A stretch of 64,000 nucleotides of DNA from Endothia cerciana (GCA_026119935.1 JALRMH010000038.1:62001-126000); one strand, 5' to 3'; shown: positions 34,049 to 46,677, numbered from the stretch's first letter. The notes: generated by a model not told the origin, from the sequence alone. Numbers and translations: made by a program.

Positions 34049-36287
34049 CACCGGGTGCGTATGGGCGCGTCTGCGGAGTCCCTGCGTTTGGGGGGAAAAA
34101 AGAAAGTAGCGCTGGTGTTAGTCAAGGCTTCTTTTTTTTTTTTTTTTTTTTTTTCTTGAAGCGACAGTGCGATACGCGGCTTGCGAGATTTGCGGTGGAG
34201 GACGGGATGGGGATGAGCGGCAAAAGCGAATGGGGAAGATGGTCAAAATCACGAGGACGAGCGCTGGAGTGTGATTATGGATTGGCACGATGTGATATAA
34301 GGTCTCAATTGGCAAAGAAGATGAAGAAGAAGGAAAGAAAAAAAATAAAAATAAAAATAAAAAAAAGGGAGCTCAGTCCCCCTTGTGCCTACACTTACGA
34401 GGCAACCCATGACGACTGCAGGAGGGACCAGACACGGGCGGTCCGTACGGTATCCCGTGTCGCCTCGCCTGACGTGCACGCAACGCAGCGCAGCGCAGCG
34501 CAAGGCACGCTCAGGGGTTGACAGCTGCGAGCTGCGAGATCCGCAGGGAAATCGGCGCGCCGGATTGGCGAATTGGTACTATGAGGAGGAGCCTGTGGGG
34601 CTCAACGGGCTGCAGGCGGACCCCCGGCCGACTTCGACTCGCTACCGAGGTTCTGGGCGGCTGCTGCAGGTTGACATCGCCGTCTGGTGCTCGACCTGGG
34701 CTGCTTTACACGAGGTCGGTCTCCCGAAGGTGATTGACAGAGGGGGTTGGTCGCGCGCAGTACGCTGGAGAGGACGGAGTAAGAAGGGGAGAGAGAGAGG
34801 AAGAATGAACACAACAAGAAATCAGGAAGAACGAAGGAAACAAAACCAACGGTGTCAGAGGTAAGCATAATGAATCCCACGGAGTCAGGAAATGCGCCGT
34901 TAAGCCTTATGCCAAACACGTCCAGTTGAGGTGGTTGTTCAGCTCCCGAGGCTGATACCATAGCCACAGCGCTGACCAACGTTCCCTCCGACAGGCGCGC
35001 TCCGATCATCCAGTCAGACGAACAATTCCTAGCCTCGAGGGGGGGGGGAGCTGAAAGGGCAGGGACTCCCGCTGAGGCATCCGGTCCTCGTCATCTGCTT
35101 AAGGTTGGTGGTCCGTCCAGATGTTTAGATTGATTGGAGGTTTTGGGGGTCCAACGGCTGCTTGGCGCGAGGACAGTCCCGCGAGACTGATCCCGGAACA
35201 CAACGCCCAGTGGAACAAGACGCCTCAGACGAGATCCTGGGAGGGAAGGCCCCTGTTCGGGCAGAAGGGGGTGAGCATGGCCTTGAAGCGCCAGTCGGAT
35301 GAAGACAAAACCCCATCTCTTGGTGTTGTCCAGAACACCCTTTCAGCGCCTCACAAGGCTGTGGCTGGCTGCCGCAGGCGTTACTCCCCACCGCGGCTGT
35401 CCCACCCGCCCCCAGCCGGAGCTCTGATGCAGCGTTGCCTGCATGCATGCTCCTGCGTGGCAAGCACCATGCCCATTATCCGTGCAGGTGAGCGGCCGCC
35501 TCGACGGCCTTATCCATGTTCTCTCCTCTGAGGCCTGCTTGTGGGGCGCTGTCGCCCTTCCCACTCTCGACAACCCAACCAAGTATCGGCGGGCCTCTCG
35601 AGCGCGGACCGCCCTCCAGCCCCCGGCCTTCAAGCCTCTCGCCATCGTGTCTGGATGCGTCTATGGGAGGCCTTCGTCTCCTCCAGCACAGGTGCCGGGC
35701 GGGACCATGCAAGCGGCCGCTGTTCCCCTGAAATCAAATAGGGACTGGGGAGGGAGTGTGCTTTGGTCGGTGCTTGATCGCCGGGCTGGCACGGACCAGA
35801 GCCTGTCAAATCTCCCGGGGGGGGGGGTTTGTTTCTATTTTTGGACTCGATGTCGAGATCGTCGTGCCGCTCGTATTTTGAATTTTATTTTTATTTTTAA
35901 GAGATCCTCGCGGCTTTCGTATATGACACCATCCTCAATAGGAGATGCGCGTATCATGGAAAACTTATTTTCTGCTCGAAAGCATCCGGGCGACTTCGGC
36001 AGCTGCGGCCGGGATGGCCGTCTGCTTTTTCAAGTCACTGGGAATTATTGAACGCGGGTGAACGCAAAGTCAGGAGTATCGCGATTATCAACCTTTTTTC
36101 TTCTTTTTCTTCTTCTTCTTCTTCTTCTCCACAACGCCAGTAACTCAATTCGCAATGCTACAGAGAACGTAGCAGGATATCATCAAAATGCCAACCCGTT
36201 ACCCAAAAACAGTATCATCCGTGCCAGTATCACGCCTAAGAAGTTTGTCCGTAACAGTCCATAGGTTCCCATCCACTGGCCACCAAG
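34049..36287. other. Intergenic, upstream of PLC
   Basis: Includes a T22 run at 34133-34154, an A/T stretch near 34340-34370 (AAATAAAAATAAAAATAAA), a short GCGCA repeat near 34485-34505, a G run at 35817-35827 and CTT repeats at 36095-36130. A 202-codon plus-strand frame at 35443-36051 runs across this simple sequence and has no motif, so I do not call it. Confidence 0.4.
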
Positions 36288-39200
36288 TTATCTATTAGAA
36301 GAACCCGATAATCTAGAGACACGTCCCTCGGACCGTGATGGCGAGGGGCTAGGTCTCCGAATCGACGGTGCAGGCATCAGTGACGGGCCCGCAGCCTCGT
36401 CAGCCTCTTGTGTGATGCTCCCCAGTATCATCTTGTCGATATCAGGATGATACCATGGCTTGTGGTCCACAACATCATCACTGTGAAGAGTTTTCTTAGC
36501 CTTGCATCAGGTGGGGGTCGAGGCAGGGGTGACTGTGCAGCATAAGGAACAGATGCCGACGCTGCGAGGTAATCTAGCTAGTATAAGCTAGGCCTGTGTG
36601 TGATGTGGTAGACACCCCCCAGCAGGAGGTTGACGTTGCAGGGTTTCGGGGACGAAGACTTACACCGCGCCCAGCTCGTCGTCCAGCCTCTCCAGGCGCC
36701 TCAGGGCGTCCGGGTCATCCCCGAAGGAGATGGAACTGTATTGTGGACCACCTCCTCTCCATCTTTCTTGCGCCTCTGGTTTAAGCTGCCAATGAGTTCC
36801 TTGATGGCGGTCTCGACGTCGTTCCGCGATGCCGCTCCCCCCTGCCACAGCCCGTCGGTCAATATGATCAGCGTTTGCCTTTTTCTGGTGTTGGTGTATC
36901 TATCGAAAACTTTACTCAGGGTCGCAGCCATATCGGTGTGGTCGTCTCTATCTATCTCCGCGAGGGCCTTTTCCATCGCCTTTCCGAACTTCTTGTGGAT
37001 ACTGTCACCTTTGATGTCATTCAGATCGTGGGTGTTGCCGATGGTGAAGAGCATGTCCAGCCCGTCCTTGTCCAGGCGGCCCACCTTCATCGCTAGAGTC
37101 AGGAGCGTGGTCCTCACGACCTGCCGGTGCGGCTTCATGCTTGCCGCATTGTCGACGACGAAGATCTGCATAAGGGTCAGCACAGCCCGAATGAGCATTC
37201 TGCTAGTGGCCTCACAGGGCCATCACATACAATATCCCGGTTGAAGATGAACTTCTTCAGCCGAGGGTCTGCAGACGGGCTTGTTCCCGCGAGCGTCGAG
37301 AAGAAGTTCCGCCTCTCTAATAATCGTTGCTGGCGGTAGTATTCCTGGTAGACTGCCGTATCGTTCGGGTTGATCACACGTGGCGCATTGTCCTTCGCCC
37401 GGACAGGCGACCTGGCCCGGGGCGGACAGGTCCCGCGAGCAACTGGATCTCTGTGCACTGGCCCTGGGTCGAGATTTTCCATCGGAGGCGCTGGGGCTGT
37501 CATGAGCCCTCGGTGACCGGGAGTGGCCTGTTGGCCAACCACTTGCCAGGCGTCAAGCCCAGGTTCAACAGACTGTCTGGGTTTTGTCGAGTTCTTGTTG
37601 ATGATGGCGGAACTTCTGTTGCTTGGGCTCGGAGTCGATGGTCCAGGTTCTGAGGACGATGTATGTATTGCGCACTTCTCGGGATGGCAGCTCTGATGGT
37701 GCATCGTGCGAGAGGCGGCCGCTTGTGTGAACCTCTCGGTCGCCTCGGGGAATAGACGGTCGAGGAGTGACGGCACCGGCAGACATCTCGAAGGCACGAC
37801 TGCGTTGTGTTGCCGGATCGCTGTGGTTTGGAGAACCTGGGTCATCTCGCCAGCGGAAAATCCTGAATTCTTGTTTGTAAGGTACTTGTGGTACGCGAGC
37901 GTCGTGGCTGTTAGATGACGATGTCTTGGGATGGGGATCTGGAAACGTGATTTCTCCGGAGTCCGCGCTCCCATTGCCCATTTTGATCTCCGGCACTTGA
38001 GTTTCCCTGCCTTGGTCTTCGAGGGTAAAAGCGCTAGATCGTTGTCCAGAGCCTGCGGTTGGCTTTGGGCTCTCGCACAATGTTCCTAAGCCCGGCAAGT
38101 CTGATACTTGCAAGTCTTTGAGGGCCGGACCGCGATTTGCGATCTTGCCCACCAGAATCTTGTCCAGGCGTTCAGATTTCTTCACCCGATTAGAGGGAGG
38201 GACGAGCCCATTAGAATCTCGATCGTCCTTCTTGACATTAGCTTGAGGCTGAGCCGCCGCCGGGGCTTGGTCGTCCAGCGCTAACAATGCCTTGAGGGTC
38301 TGCGAAGTCTCTCTTTCCAACCTGTTGTAGGTATCGTCGACCGCCTCATTATAATCATTACGAGCATCTACCAGTATATGTCCTAGCCGTTTGCACAGGT
38401 CTTCCGACTTCATTCGATCGATGGGGTTGGCAAGGAGCATCTTTTCATCAACTAGATCCAGCACGAGCTGCGTCGCAGTGTCTGCCCGTCTTGCCGAGTT
38501 ACGCAAATGTGTGTGCCAATCAGTCACAGCGGATAGGACCCGGTGACCATCATGGAAAGCATCCTCGCATGTGGGAACGCTTACGGTGTTGTCGGTGGCT
38601 TTGCGTTGGCGGGGTTCCGCAATGGCACATCGCCGTATCATCTCGTAGTCACTGTAGCCTTTTGAGCCTAGCACAACCCAGGTTGCCACAGCCGAGAGGA
38701 CACAGCCGAGAGGACACAGCCGAATGACCATGTGTCGATGGTTTGAAGGAAGGCCCGAGGGGCAGTCTTTGCTCCCGAGTGTTGCGCATCGCACTCAGGG
38801 GCACCTGGCAAGTCAATGACATTGTCTCTTACAACATGAAAGGATGCTATGACAGCTTACCATATGTCCGGGTACCACCCACCAGAGACGTCCCAGATTC
38901 ACCGGCCCTGTCTTCCTCGAACTTTGCGAAGCCAAAGTCGGCGAGCTTGTACTTTCCGTGAACGCGGAGGATATTGTCTGGTTTCAGATCGCCGTGCCAC
39001 CTGTGCTGTTGTTACATGGAATGCTCGTCGGAGGACTGCATGGGTAGATATGAGGTAGAATGTTCGCGCTTACCCTCTAAATCGTCGCTCCTGTCCAGCC
39101 TCCCGTCGGTATACAAGCCGGTGCACTTGTTTGAGGGTTTTTGCGATGTCGAAGATTCCGTTCCAGAAATCAATAATCTCCTTGTTGAGCAACGGAGGGA

Positions 39201-40144
39201 AAATATCGGCGAGATACTCATCAAGGTCTTGTTCTCCGTACTCCAGCATGATATTGTGGCTTGGCGACGATTTGTCCCCTCCGTTGAGATGGTACTCCCC
39301 TAGATATTTTACTACGCCATCCAGTTCCCGCACGCCCCTGAATGCCTGGCTTTCTAGCCTGTATATATCATTCCATTCTGAGAGGTAGGACTTGACAGCA
39401 AATTCGTAACACTGTGGAGAGAGGTAAGTCAGTTCGAAGCGCGACTCTTCAAGTCATTTGTACGACGAGGAACGACTAACCCAGTCAAATTTTGGATCTT
39501 TGTGCCGAGAATCCTGCAAATTGTCGCGGAGCTTGTCAGAGTCGACAAGGTCGGCTTGTATCTTGACGTGGTGAACATTTGCGGTGCCTCCTTTTTGATT
39601 GACAGTCGCAACAATGCAAAAAGGCAAGATAGACAAGCCAGCATGGAAGGATTCGTCCATCTGGAAGTCAAGTGAGACCGGGCGGAAGGCCCAGCGTAAT
39701 TTGTCAAATGCTTGAGTGATGCCGTGATCACCAGCCTGCTCAAACTTCTTCGGAAGATGTAGTCGATGGTCTTCCAGGTCCTTGATAAGCGCGGTATACA
39801 TCTGCGACATGTCGCGTACCTTAGTTAGGACGCTGTCATTTATGTGCTGCTTGAAAATGTGCATCATGTGGACACAGAGAATATCCGGGTGGGCGAGTAT
39901 GGCGAGCACAAACGTTAGACCGGCGGTTTGACTGCCTTGGATGGGTGCAAAACCCTCGTTGAAGACGGCATAGAGGAGGTTGTTGGTATTGGAGGAGATC
40001 CACGACTCGATCCTCTTGGGGTGATAGAATATTTTTCCCGTCGGCACTTCGCCTTTTGACGTCTTGATGCTCCAAGAAGTTGGCAAAGTCGGCGAGGATG
40101 GCGCTATTGTCCAAGGGCAACGTTGGCGGACCTGGGCGAGACAT
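36288..40144 (-). pseudogene. Protein kinase-von Willebrand A fusion gene, frame-disrupted
   Basis: Exons (minus): 40144-39481, 39411-39074, 39000-38861, 38804-37231, 37165-36664 and 36480-36288, all with GT-AG borders in matching phase. Domains in order: a fungal N-terminal module (~230 residues, DKLRWAFRPVSLDFQMDESF), then a kinase with LEYGEQDLDEYL (hinge), WHGDLKPDN catalytic loop (HGD instead of HRD), LADFGF, APECDAQHSG and DTWSFGCVLS. A long Ser/Pro-rich linker follows, then a vWA domain (IFVVDNAASM; TLIILTDGLWQGG; ISFGDDPDALRRLERLDDEL) and a DVVDHKPW...DKMILGSI tail. Frame breaks: an A5 run near 40033, a 14-bp tandem duplication at 38687-38714 right after DTWSFGCVLS, an unlocated switch in the linker (~37650) and a small indel near 36738. 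This kinase-vWA architecture is known in fungi but uncharacterised. Either a pseudogene or several sequence errors; several independent lesions favour the former. Confidence 0.72.
38687..38714 (-). repeat. 14-bp perfect tandem duplication in the kinase domain
   Basis: The unit CACAGCCGAGAGGA occurs twice in direct succession (38687-38700, 38701-38714), with a third partial copy of 9 nt. Fourteen is not a multiple of three. With one copy, the kinase frame reads DTWSFGCVLSAVATWVVLG; with two it shifts. It is therefore likely a recent, inactivating replication-slippage event. Confidence 0.85.
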
Positions 40145-41186
40145 GATGGCGCGAAAGGCACGTCAGGTCCGCACCCTTGGTGAGAACCCTAAAGAGTACG
40201 GCACGGCAGACAATGCCAAGAGGCGAATGACGAAGAAAACGAAGGTGTAAAGGGGAGAATTTGACCCAGCACAGCCGGAGGGGTAAAGACCAGGTACCGA
40301 GCGGGTCGAAAGATCATCAGTGTCATCCACGGCAGGTTATTCAACTTAGAGGGCCGTTAAATACACATGACCGAAGACTCGAGCGTCAATTCATCTCGAC
40401 CCCCCGGCTGGAAAGCTTGCTTACGCGATAAGGCTCTGTAGAAACCGCACTTGGTTCGCGGGCCACACCAGCTCAGCCAGCGCCATGTGTGGTGTGGACA
40501 GGGGGCTCGCAGGTTGCCTCCTCCATGTTCAGGTGCTCCAATTCCCGGCACAGTGCTGCTTCCGGCCCACCTACGGTCTGATGCAGCTGAGACTCAGCGC
40601 GAGAAGAGGAGACGTCCTTGGTGTCCCCAGAATCAGGCGGTCAGGTCTCAAAAAGCACTGAGGTTAACGTGGTGTATCCCAATCATGGCGTTGCTGACTG
40701 TGATGAGGCTCTGCTCTCACCACCCAGAGAGCCTTATATTTCACAAGCGCCTTTTTTTTGGCCCGCCGGTGACGAAATGCCGCATGCATCATTCAAAAAC
40801 GGCATGGTGTGTATTGTGAATAGTCGGTGAGATGCTGGCAGCCTCATGGGAGAGGGTAGCATATGTTGAAGAAGGTAGACACTTCAACGATGGACGCCAA
40901 TGGAGACCCAGGCATGCTTACTAAGCAGCGTACAACATGTAGCCGCTGAATTCCGATAGTTTCCGCGAAAAGCCGACTTAACTACGACTCAAGTGCTCCT
41001 CCAAAGCGCAGCTTGTTGTCTATGTCCATCGATCACCCGTCACGCGCTCAATGCTCCTCGAACACGGTCAAGGTCCCCCTCTCAAACCTCCGAAATCTGG
41101 CCATATCTCGGTCGCCTGCGGATCTTCAATGACGACGTCCAGTCTCTTGGAGGTCTCTCGGACATAGACCTCCGCTCCGTCCATCT
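40145..41186. other. Intergenic, promoter side of the kinase-vWA gene
   Basis: About 1 kb with no supportable gene. Open frames at 40451-40819 (plus) and 40357-40551 (minus) are short and without motifs. It lies between the kinase-vWA start and the 3' end of the CorA-like gene. Confidence 0.4.
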
Positions 41187-42949
41187 CTAAGCTATGTATG
41201 AGAAGAGCGTCGTCACGAAGGTCAGAGGCAGGGTGACTTGCAGCCACCTGTCCAGGGCTAGTCCCTTGAAGGTGCCTCCTGGCGGTTCGTTCTGATACTT
41301 GACGACGTCTGTGGAAAAGAAGGACTGGGTGAAAGTTGTTAGTCATCATATGCGCTTCTTGTCACTGTTGAAGACTGTGTACGAACCGAGACGAAAGTCG
41401 CAGGGAGGTATAACAGCGTCACAATCGTGATAATCCGGACAACGATTGCCTCGTTCTCCATGTGCCAGTTCAGTCTTTCGAGTCGGTGCTGCTTCACAAG
41501 CTCCGTCCTGCCGCTGATGCGTTTCAGAAGGGCTCTTGCTCTGCTAATTTGCAGCTTGAAGTTGTTCATCAGATTTCCGACCCCGTTGACGAAGACGCCG
41601 ATGTCATCAACGCAGTTTTTGGCAAGCTCCTGAAAATCCTTGTTCTCTTGGGTATTGTTGTAGAAGCTCTGCAATGATCTCATCACTTCGACGTTCGATT
41701 GGAGCTGCGTGATCGCATCGTCGATCTTCTCTTCCCAAAATATGAGATCTTGGACGTCTGCCGTGGTATAGATGTGATGCTTTTGCCCTGCCTCATAAGG
41801 ATACAGGAGAGCCATCCCCGTCTGCGGAGACACGTCAGCCTAAACATTGCTCACTGGGTAAGAGCTTCTCTAACCAGTTTCTCGACCTTGGACTCAAGCC
41901 ATTTGATATATCCACGCCAGTCCTCGGTGGACCAGTGGCAGAACAGGAGATGGGCCGAGAGACTCGACCTGAAACACTCTGCAAGAGTCTCGAAAGACCT
42001 GTCCTCCGGCCGCGCATTGTCTCCAGTCAGTTCAGTAAATCGTTCTTCGATATCCAGGCCCCCCTTGGTCACGACCCACAGAGTGTTGCCGCGCTCGACG
42101 TCAAAACGATGGTAAAAAGTTGCTGATCGGATCGAATACGTGTCTCCAGCCGGGTCCTCTTTCAACGATACGCCCTTGAGATTGTAACAAAGCTGATATT
42201 GCCTTCCAGACCGGCCGAGCGCACCGATTCCCAAGGCTTTGTGAGAATTTTTGACTGTCACCTGATCACGAAAGCTGCTAAACCCCAGATCCGTCGCCTT
42301 GTCTTGCCCGCCGAAGACAAATATGAAGTCGAGAATATCAGGCATGACTTGGTGGAAGGTGAGAATCTCGACAAGCATAGACCTCGTCAGTCTCAGTCTA
42401 TCACGCGAGCTAGGAGCATAGATGTATCTGTTTTCTCTCAGCGAAATAGACAAGACCCGACGGATGGGTTTCCTGGCTCACATTAGTCGACATTTCGGGT
42501 CCTTTTTGGTGACCGAAGTCACAGATGCTGCAGTGTCGTTTGGATCGGCGGATATCTTAACGCCTAAATACTCAGTAAGCCGTTGCGGGCTATGGACATT
42601 CAGGCTTTCATCTGTGAAAGGCGTCAGGCATGGACTCGACTGCCGAGGATCTACTGTGTGCGCGCGAACCTGCTCCAGCTCCATCGTTGGTCCTGAGGTC
42701 TCGAAAGCTAACTTCCACCTCTTTAATATTCGCCTGGAATAGCGTGTCCGCTGCAGCATCGAGATGACGCTTGTATTCCTTGAGGGCACTCGGATATGTA
42801 CTAGCGGTCCTGTGAATCAGGTTGCCAGGATAATGGTCCCTCTCGTCATATGATCTCTGGAAATCAGGGGATATGAGTGGGGAGAAAGTCATATTTGCGT
42901 CAGGTATGTCGAACCAGTAGTATAATTGTCTCAAATTAGAGATGAACAT
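41187..42949 (-). CDS. CorA-like membrane protein (metal-ion transporter fold)
   Basis: Proposed exons 42949-42713, 42669-42482, 42427-41875, 41821-41387 and 41324-41187 (516 residues). Introns are 43, 54, 53 and 62 nt, all phase-consistent; the 43-nt first intron is the weakest call. N-terminal region: RDHYPGNLIHRTASTYP and PKCRLIYIYAPSSRDRLRL. Middle: LVEILTFHQVMPDILDFIFVFG and LLFCHWSTEDWRGYIKWLES. A long helical stalk follows (KIDDAITQLQSNVEVMRSLQ; KQHRLERLNWHMENEAIVVR), then two membrane spans (IITIVTLLYLPATFVSSFFS; LPLTFVTTLFSYI). This matches fungal CorA-like proteins. The GMN loop of true CorA Mg2+ channels is replaced by STDVVKYQN, so Mg2+ transport is not assured. Extra 5' exons may exist upstream (see 43541-44000). 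Confidence 0.7.
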
Positions 42950-43540
42950 ATAATTGTCTTCTCACAATGGCATTCTCATCAGTCGTTTATCTAGTCAAAT
43001 AAATGGCATCGGATATGAGGCTCAAACTAGATAAGGCTCAGATCTTGTTCCACATTCCCTAGGCAAATCGACTGCATCACGGGGCCGGGGGGGGGCTTGA
43101 TGACCGCAGCAGAGCCCAGGTCAAATCCTGGCCAGGAGAAAAAGTCAGCATATTTCGTCAGCAGCAGGGACGCGATAGCGTTAGAACTCATCATCAAATA
43201 CTATTTCTTTACCCACTAATAGCATTTACCTGAGCCACCCTCGGAAAGTGCACAGTGTGAGACAACAAGGCTCCAGGCCGAGACCCTGGCTCCGGCACAG
43301 CCTACATGAGACTATTAACGCCTCCCATGCACCCTCAGCGGTGTGACCACCCAATTTATCTCTCAGCTCCCTCTATTTCTCAGCGCGAAGGCCTGCGCTG
43401 GAATTTGGTCCTCAACGCAGTGATCTGCCTATGATCATCCTGGATGAGGCGATGTCATCCACATATTAGCCATGAATCGACTCCGCCTGCTACAATAAGG
43501 CTGCCTGGAAGGGCGAACGGGGTTTTCCAGGGCGACTTAC
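42950..43540. other. Gap between CorA-like gene and unassigned exons
   Basis: About 590 nt with a short G run near 43087-43095 and no further convincing exon. It could be a long intron if both parts belong to one gene. Confidence 0.3.
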
Positions 43541-44000
43541 CTCTGTGAGAGATTCCGGTCCATCAATGAAAAAGCTGTCCTGCCTCTGTAGACCAAAAAA
43601 TCAGCATTTCCACCGTATGAACATAAACGCACAGGCCTAGGGCTGCGGTTCCTTACGTGAACAACTTTAAAGTTCTTTCCCTGCCACCTCCCTTCCAAGA
43701 ACCGCTCCAGGGCCTCCTGAGCGAGGTTGTAGCTGGCAACCGACATCGTTTCCCTCGCATTGCCCGACCATGTGTTCGATCGAGAGGTCCCAGCCTCGCT
43801 ATCGACTGTCTCAGCATGGGCATGCCTCCGGCCGTCCTGGTGCGAGCTGAAGCCGCTGAGTTATACTTTTGAAGCCAGTAGTATGTCTGCGGTGCACGTT
43901 ACCCCGGATCTCCGGCGGGTGTTGTGGGGGCTGTTGCTGCAATCCGTCCATACTGGCCGCAAGTGGAACAGTATTTTTCACACTCTCGCTCACGCCAAAA
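43541..44000 (-). CDS. Unassigned coding exons with a CSTC motif, partial
   Basis: Three exons join in phase on the minus strand: one ending at 43903, then 43855-43657 and 43579-43541. Introns are 47 and 77 nt, with donors GTAACG and GTAAGG and CAG acceptors. The product contains CEKYCSTCGQYGRIAATAPT, a Ser/Thr-rich linker (HAETVDSEAGTSRSNTWSGN), then MSVASYNLAQEALERFLEGR and KNFKVVHDSFFIDGPESLTE, which ends on a perfect GTAAGT donor. The next exon in phase 0 could be the CorA-like gene starting with RSYDERDHYP near 42855, which would make these its 5' exons. A separate gene is equally possible. The 5' end is not resolved. Family unknown. Confidence 0.45.
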
Positions 44001-44928
44001 AGCAAGGCTCGTGTTTCGATTTGCGGTGTTGAGCTGAGCAAGGAAGAAGCAGGGGTGGATGTTCAGGTGAGATTGATGGCCGTGTGGCGAAAGGGGCCAG
44101 GCTTTCTGTCCCTCTGGAGGGCGCTTATCTTTATATGCTTCACATCTCACTACGCGGCTCATCTGAGGATTACCCCACATCTTGTGCGCCCTGAGTGGTC
44201 ATCTGAGAAGGCTCCAAGTCCATGGTTGCCTCGTTGGCTGCCTTCCCTCTGAATGGTGTTGAAGTGCCCAGCTGAACGTCCACGACCCCAAGCTGAAAGA
44301 GCGTAAATAATGTGTCATCGTCAACTCTTTGAACTTAAATACCACTTCTACTGCCTCATGATTTATGGTCATTGTCAAGGGAGCCATTCCACATTTTCAA
44401 GGAAGCCACCGGAAACACTCGGAGAATTCAGTTGTGAAGTTTACTAGGCAGAAGTTCGTTCGGGACCGAGTCCATATGTAATTTTCGTACGGCTACATCA
44501 GAAAACGATCTCGGAGATCTTCGAATCATACTCGGAGGCTGAGAAAGAGTGGCGACAGAGTGGAGGGCACACAACGGTTTAAATACTGGCTCTCTGCTAC
44601 CTGGGTATTTCCCTTCTTTCTTTTGGTTCGGGAGGGGGGCGGGGCGTAGGCTATCCTTGATCAGTCTTAATCTTGTTCATGCAGCCCCAGGCGTGGCGCA
44701 TGGACAACGTCATGCGTCCAAAACCACGTCTCGCGACGTACAACTCTACAACCACACCCGAACGATCATTGCTCTAGTCTCCTCACTCGCGATCTACAAA
44801 CTTGATGCCTCTGAGACATCTCGAAGAACTCACTCCTCGCTCGAACACCTGTAGAGCCTTATGTTAGTCTAAGCTCGCACATTTACCGAACATTAATCCC
44901 GTCTCACCACCAACCCCACCTCGATACG
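44001..44928. other. Divergent upstream region of the cupin gene
   Basis: No supportable gene. Probably promoters of the exons on the minus strand and of the cupin gene. The 100-codon frame at 44549-44854 has no motif. Confidence 0.35.
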
Positions 44929-45284
44929 ATGGCTGGACAGAAGCAGAAGGACTACGAGAAGGAGGTCCGCTCGTGGGGCTTCTCGCATGTCTTCACTTGG
45001 ACTGATGGCCCGTACGACTCCTGAGAACCTCGAGACAAGAGATTGAGAGAGAGAAGAGACTGACAAGACTCCACTGTGAAAGGAACGCTCACTACAGCCC
45101 GCACTCCCACACTGGCCTGACGACACACCTCATTCTCAAGGGCGAGTTGACCATTACTTACCCGAAAGATGAGAATCCAATCAAGCAGACCTTCGGCGTC
45201 GGTGATCGGATTGATGTTGATGCTGGGCGGGTTCACGAGGTCTGGATGGGCAAGGAGGGGTGCACGTATATCATTGGTGAATAG
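44929..45284 (+). CDS. Small single-domain cupin protein
   Basis: Two exons, 44929-45011 and 45083-45284 (94 residues), with a 71-nt intron (GTACGA donor, GAAAG acceptor). The junction TDGP|NAHYSPHSHTG restores a complete cupin motif 1. The fold signature is SWGFSHVFTWTDGP, YSPHSHTGLTTHLILKGELT (metal-binding His pair in PHSHT plus the Glu of KGELT), GDRIDVDAGRVHEVWMGKEG (His of motif 2 in RVHEVW) and the end CTYIIGE. Single-domain cupins of this size are typically metal-binding, with roles from dioxygenase or isomerase to storage. The specific reaction is not readable here. No signal peptide, so probably cytosolic. Without splicing the frame stops after 30 codons, which hides the gene from simple ORF scans. 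Confidence 0.85.
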
Positions 45285-46677
45285 GCCTGCTATGGTGCTT
45301 GTGCGGTGCTTGTGATACGGTCGAGGCTTCTGCTTTTCGATTCCCCAAAACCCACCAAGTGTTGGACCAACTTTGTTGCCTCCACCCGGGGCTAGACTTA
45401 GCCTCGCTGCCCGGTTTCCATGGCAATGCCCCATGGGATACCCAGGGTTGAAGGATGGGAATGCGTGTTGTCGAGGCACGTTTGACTAGGTTCTGAAAAT
45501 AGATGAGAGAATCCCTACACCATTTCATGGAAGCACTCGACATTATTGCTCGTTAGCCTCAGCGGCTTCTCGACGAAACACCCAAAGAGGAGTTCGCATG
45601 GCAAGCTTGGCTTGAATATTACAATGGCTCTAAATCTTGCATTACGCGAGACAGGAGTTAAAGCTTTTCTACAAAGACGATGAATCAGAGCATGCTATAT
45701 AGGAGCACTTCAGTTGATGTGTTGTCCAACGAGAAAATTTCTTTTCTACATGTACATCGAGCAGATCCATCTCCAGCACATTCCCCTCTGAGCATAGTCA
45801 TATTGATATGCGACATGTCATCTGAGGTAACACGACATGACATCGAAGTACCGTGCCTGCCTTTTCGCGGCCCATGATCCATCAATCGTCCGGGATTGCC
45901 TCCTATACCCACGGTCATCCAAGATAGTTAGTCCAATCGGCGAGTGGGATGCCTAGTAATTCATGTCTCAATTCACTTTGGGTGCCTACGAGTACCCACT
46001 ATAAGACATCCAAAACCATCATAGAAGACTCATGGACTAGGCCCGTTAGATCCTACATGAAGGCGGGAGGACCAGTTTGACAGAGACTGGAGTTGCGAGG
46101 GTTCTGTAGCCAACAGTCAGAGCCAACAACTCAACCAAAGCAGTTCTATAGGTACTGTAACAAAGCGAAATCAATTATTAAGACGTTAACTCCAGAGTAC
46201 GCACGTGGCACTGTGCCATTTGGAATTACTCCAGAAACTAACACAGCCCCCGCCACCCCTTAAAGTTATGCAGAATGCAGTACACTGTGGTGGCTGTGGT
46301 GATCAGTACCCCTGTCCTAACTGCCCGTCTGCCAGTGGGCTGAAGGTGCTAGCCAGCCTTTCTGCATTGTTGGGCCACCTTAGCATCGTGCTTATGCATA
46401 GTTGACAGCTGGCTCTGTTCTAGGTGGATGAAATTGGCATCTTCCGGCTTGTCATGTATCTCGGTAGACGCTAAGTGCTCCTGCGCCTCTGCCACGGGCT
46501 CCAGAGGGCTTGTCTGCTTAAAGTAGGAGCCAAGACAATATGGATCTTTACTATCATGCCTTGCACTCTTACCACTGTCCTAAGCACCAAGGAGCAGGTG
46601 ATTTTGCGGCATGTGTTGACTTTAGCAGCGGTTTTAACATATGCACGTTGAGAAAGCGGGTGAGATAAAAAGGCGCC
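45285..46677. other. Intergenic, nothing recognised
   Basis: About 1.4 kb, AT-richer than the cupin gene. No motif-bearing frame and no RNA gene recognised. Confidence 0.4.

Noticed and set aside
33254..34521. Two overlapping 266-301 codon plus-strand frames
   Set aside because: Antisense to the first part of the PLC gene and running through a poly(T) tract into intergenic DNA.
35443..36051. 202-codon plus-strand frame
   Set aside because: Crosses a G11 run and T-rich simple sequence; composition is not protein-like.
42670..42712. Apparent 1-nt frameshift in the CorA-like gene
   Set aside because: A phase-0 43-nt GTTAGC...GAGCAG intron restores the frame, so the gene is listed as intact, with this intron flagged as the weakest.
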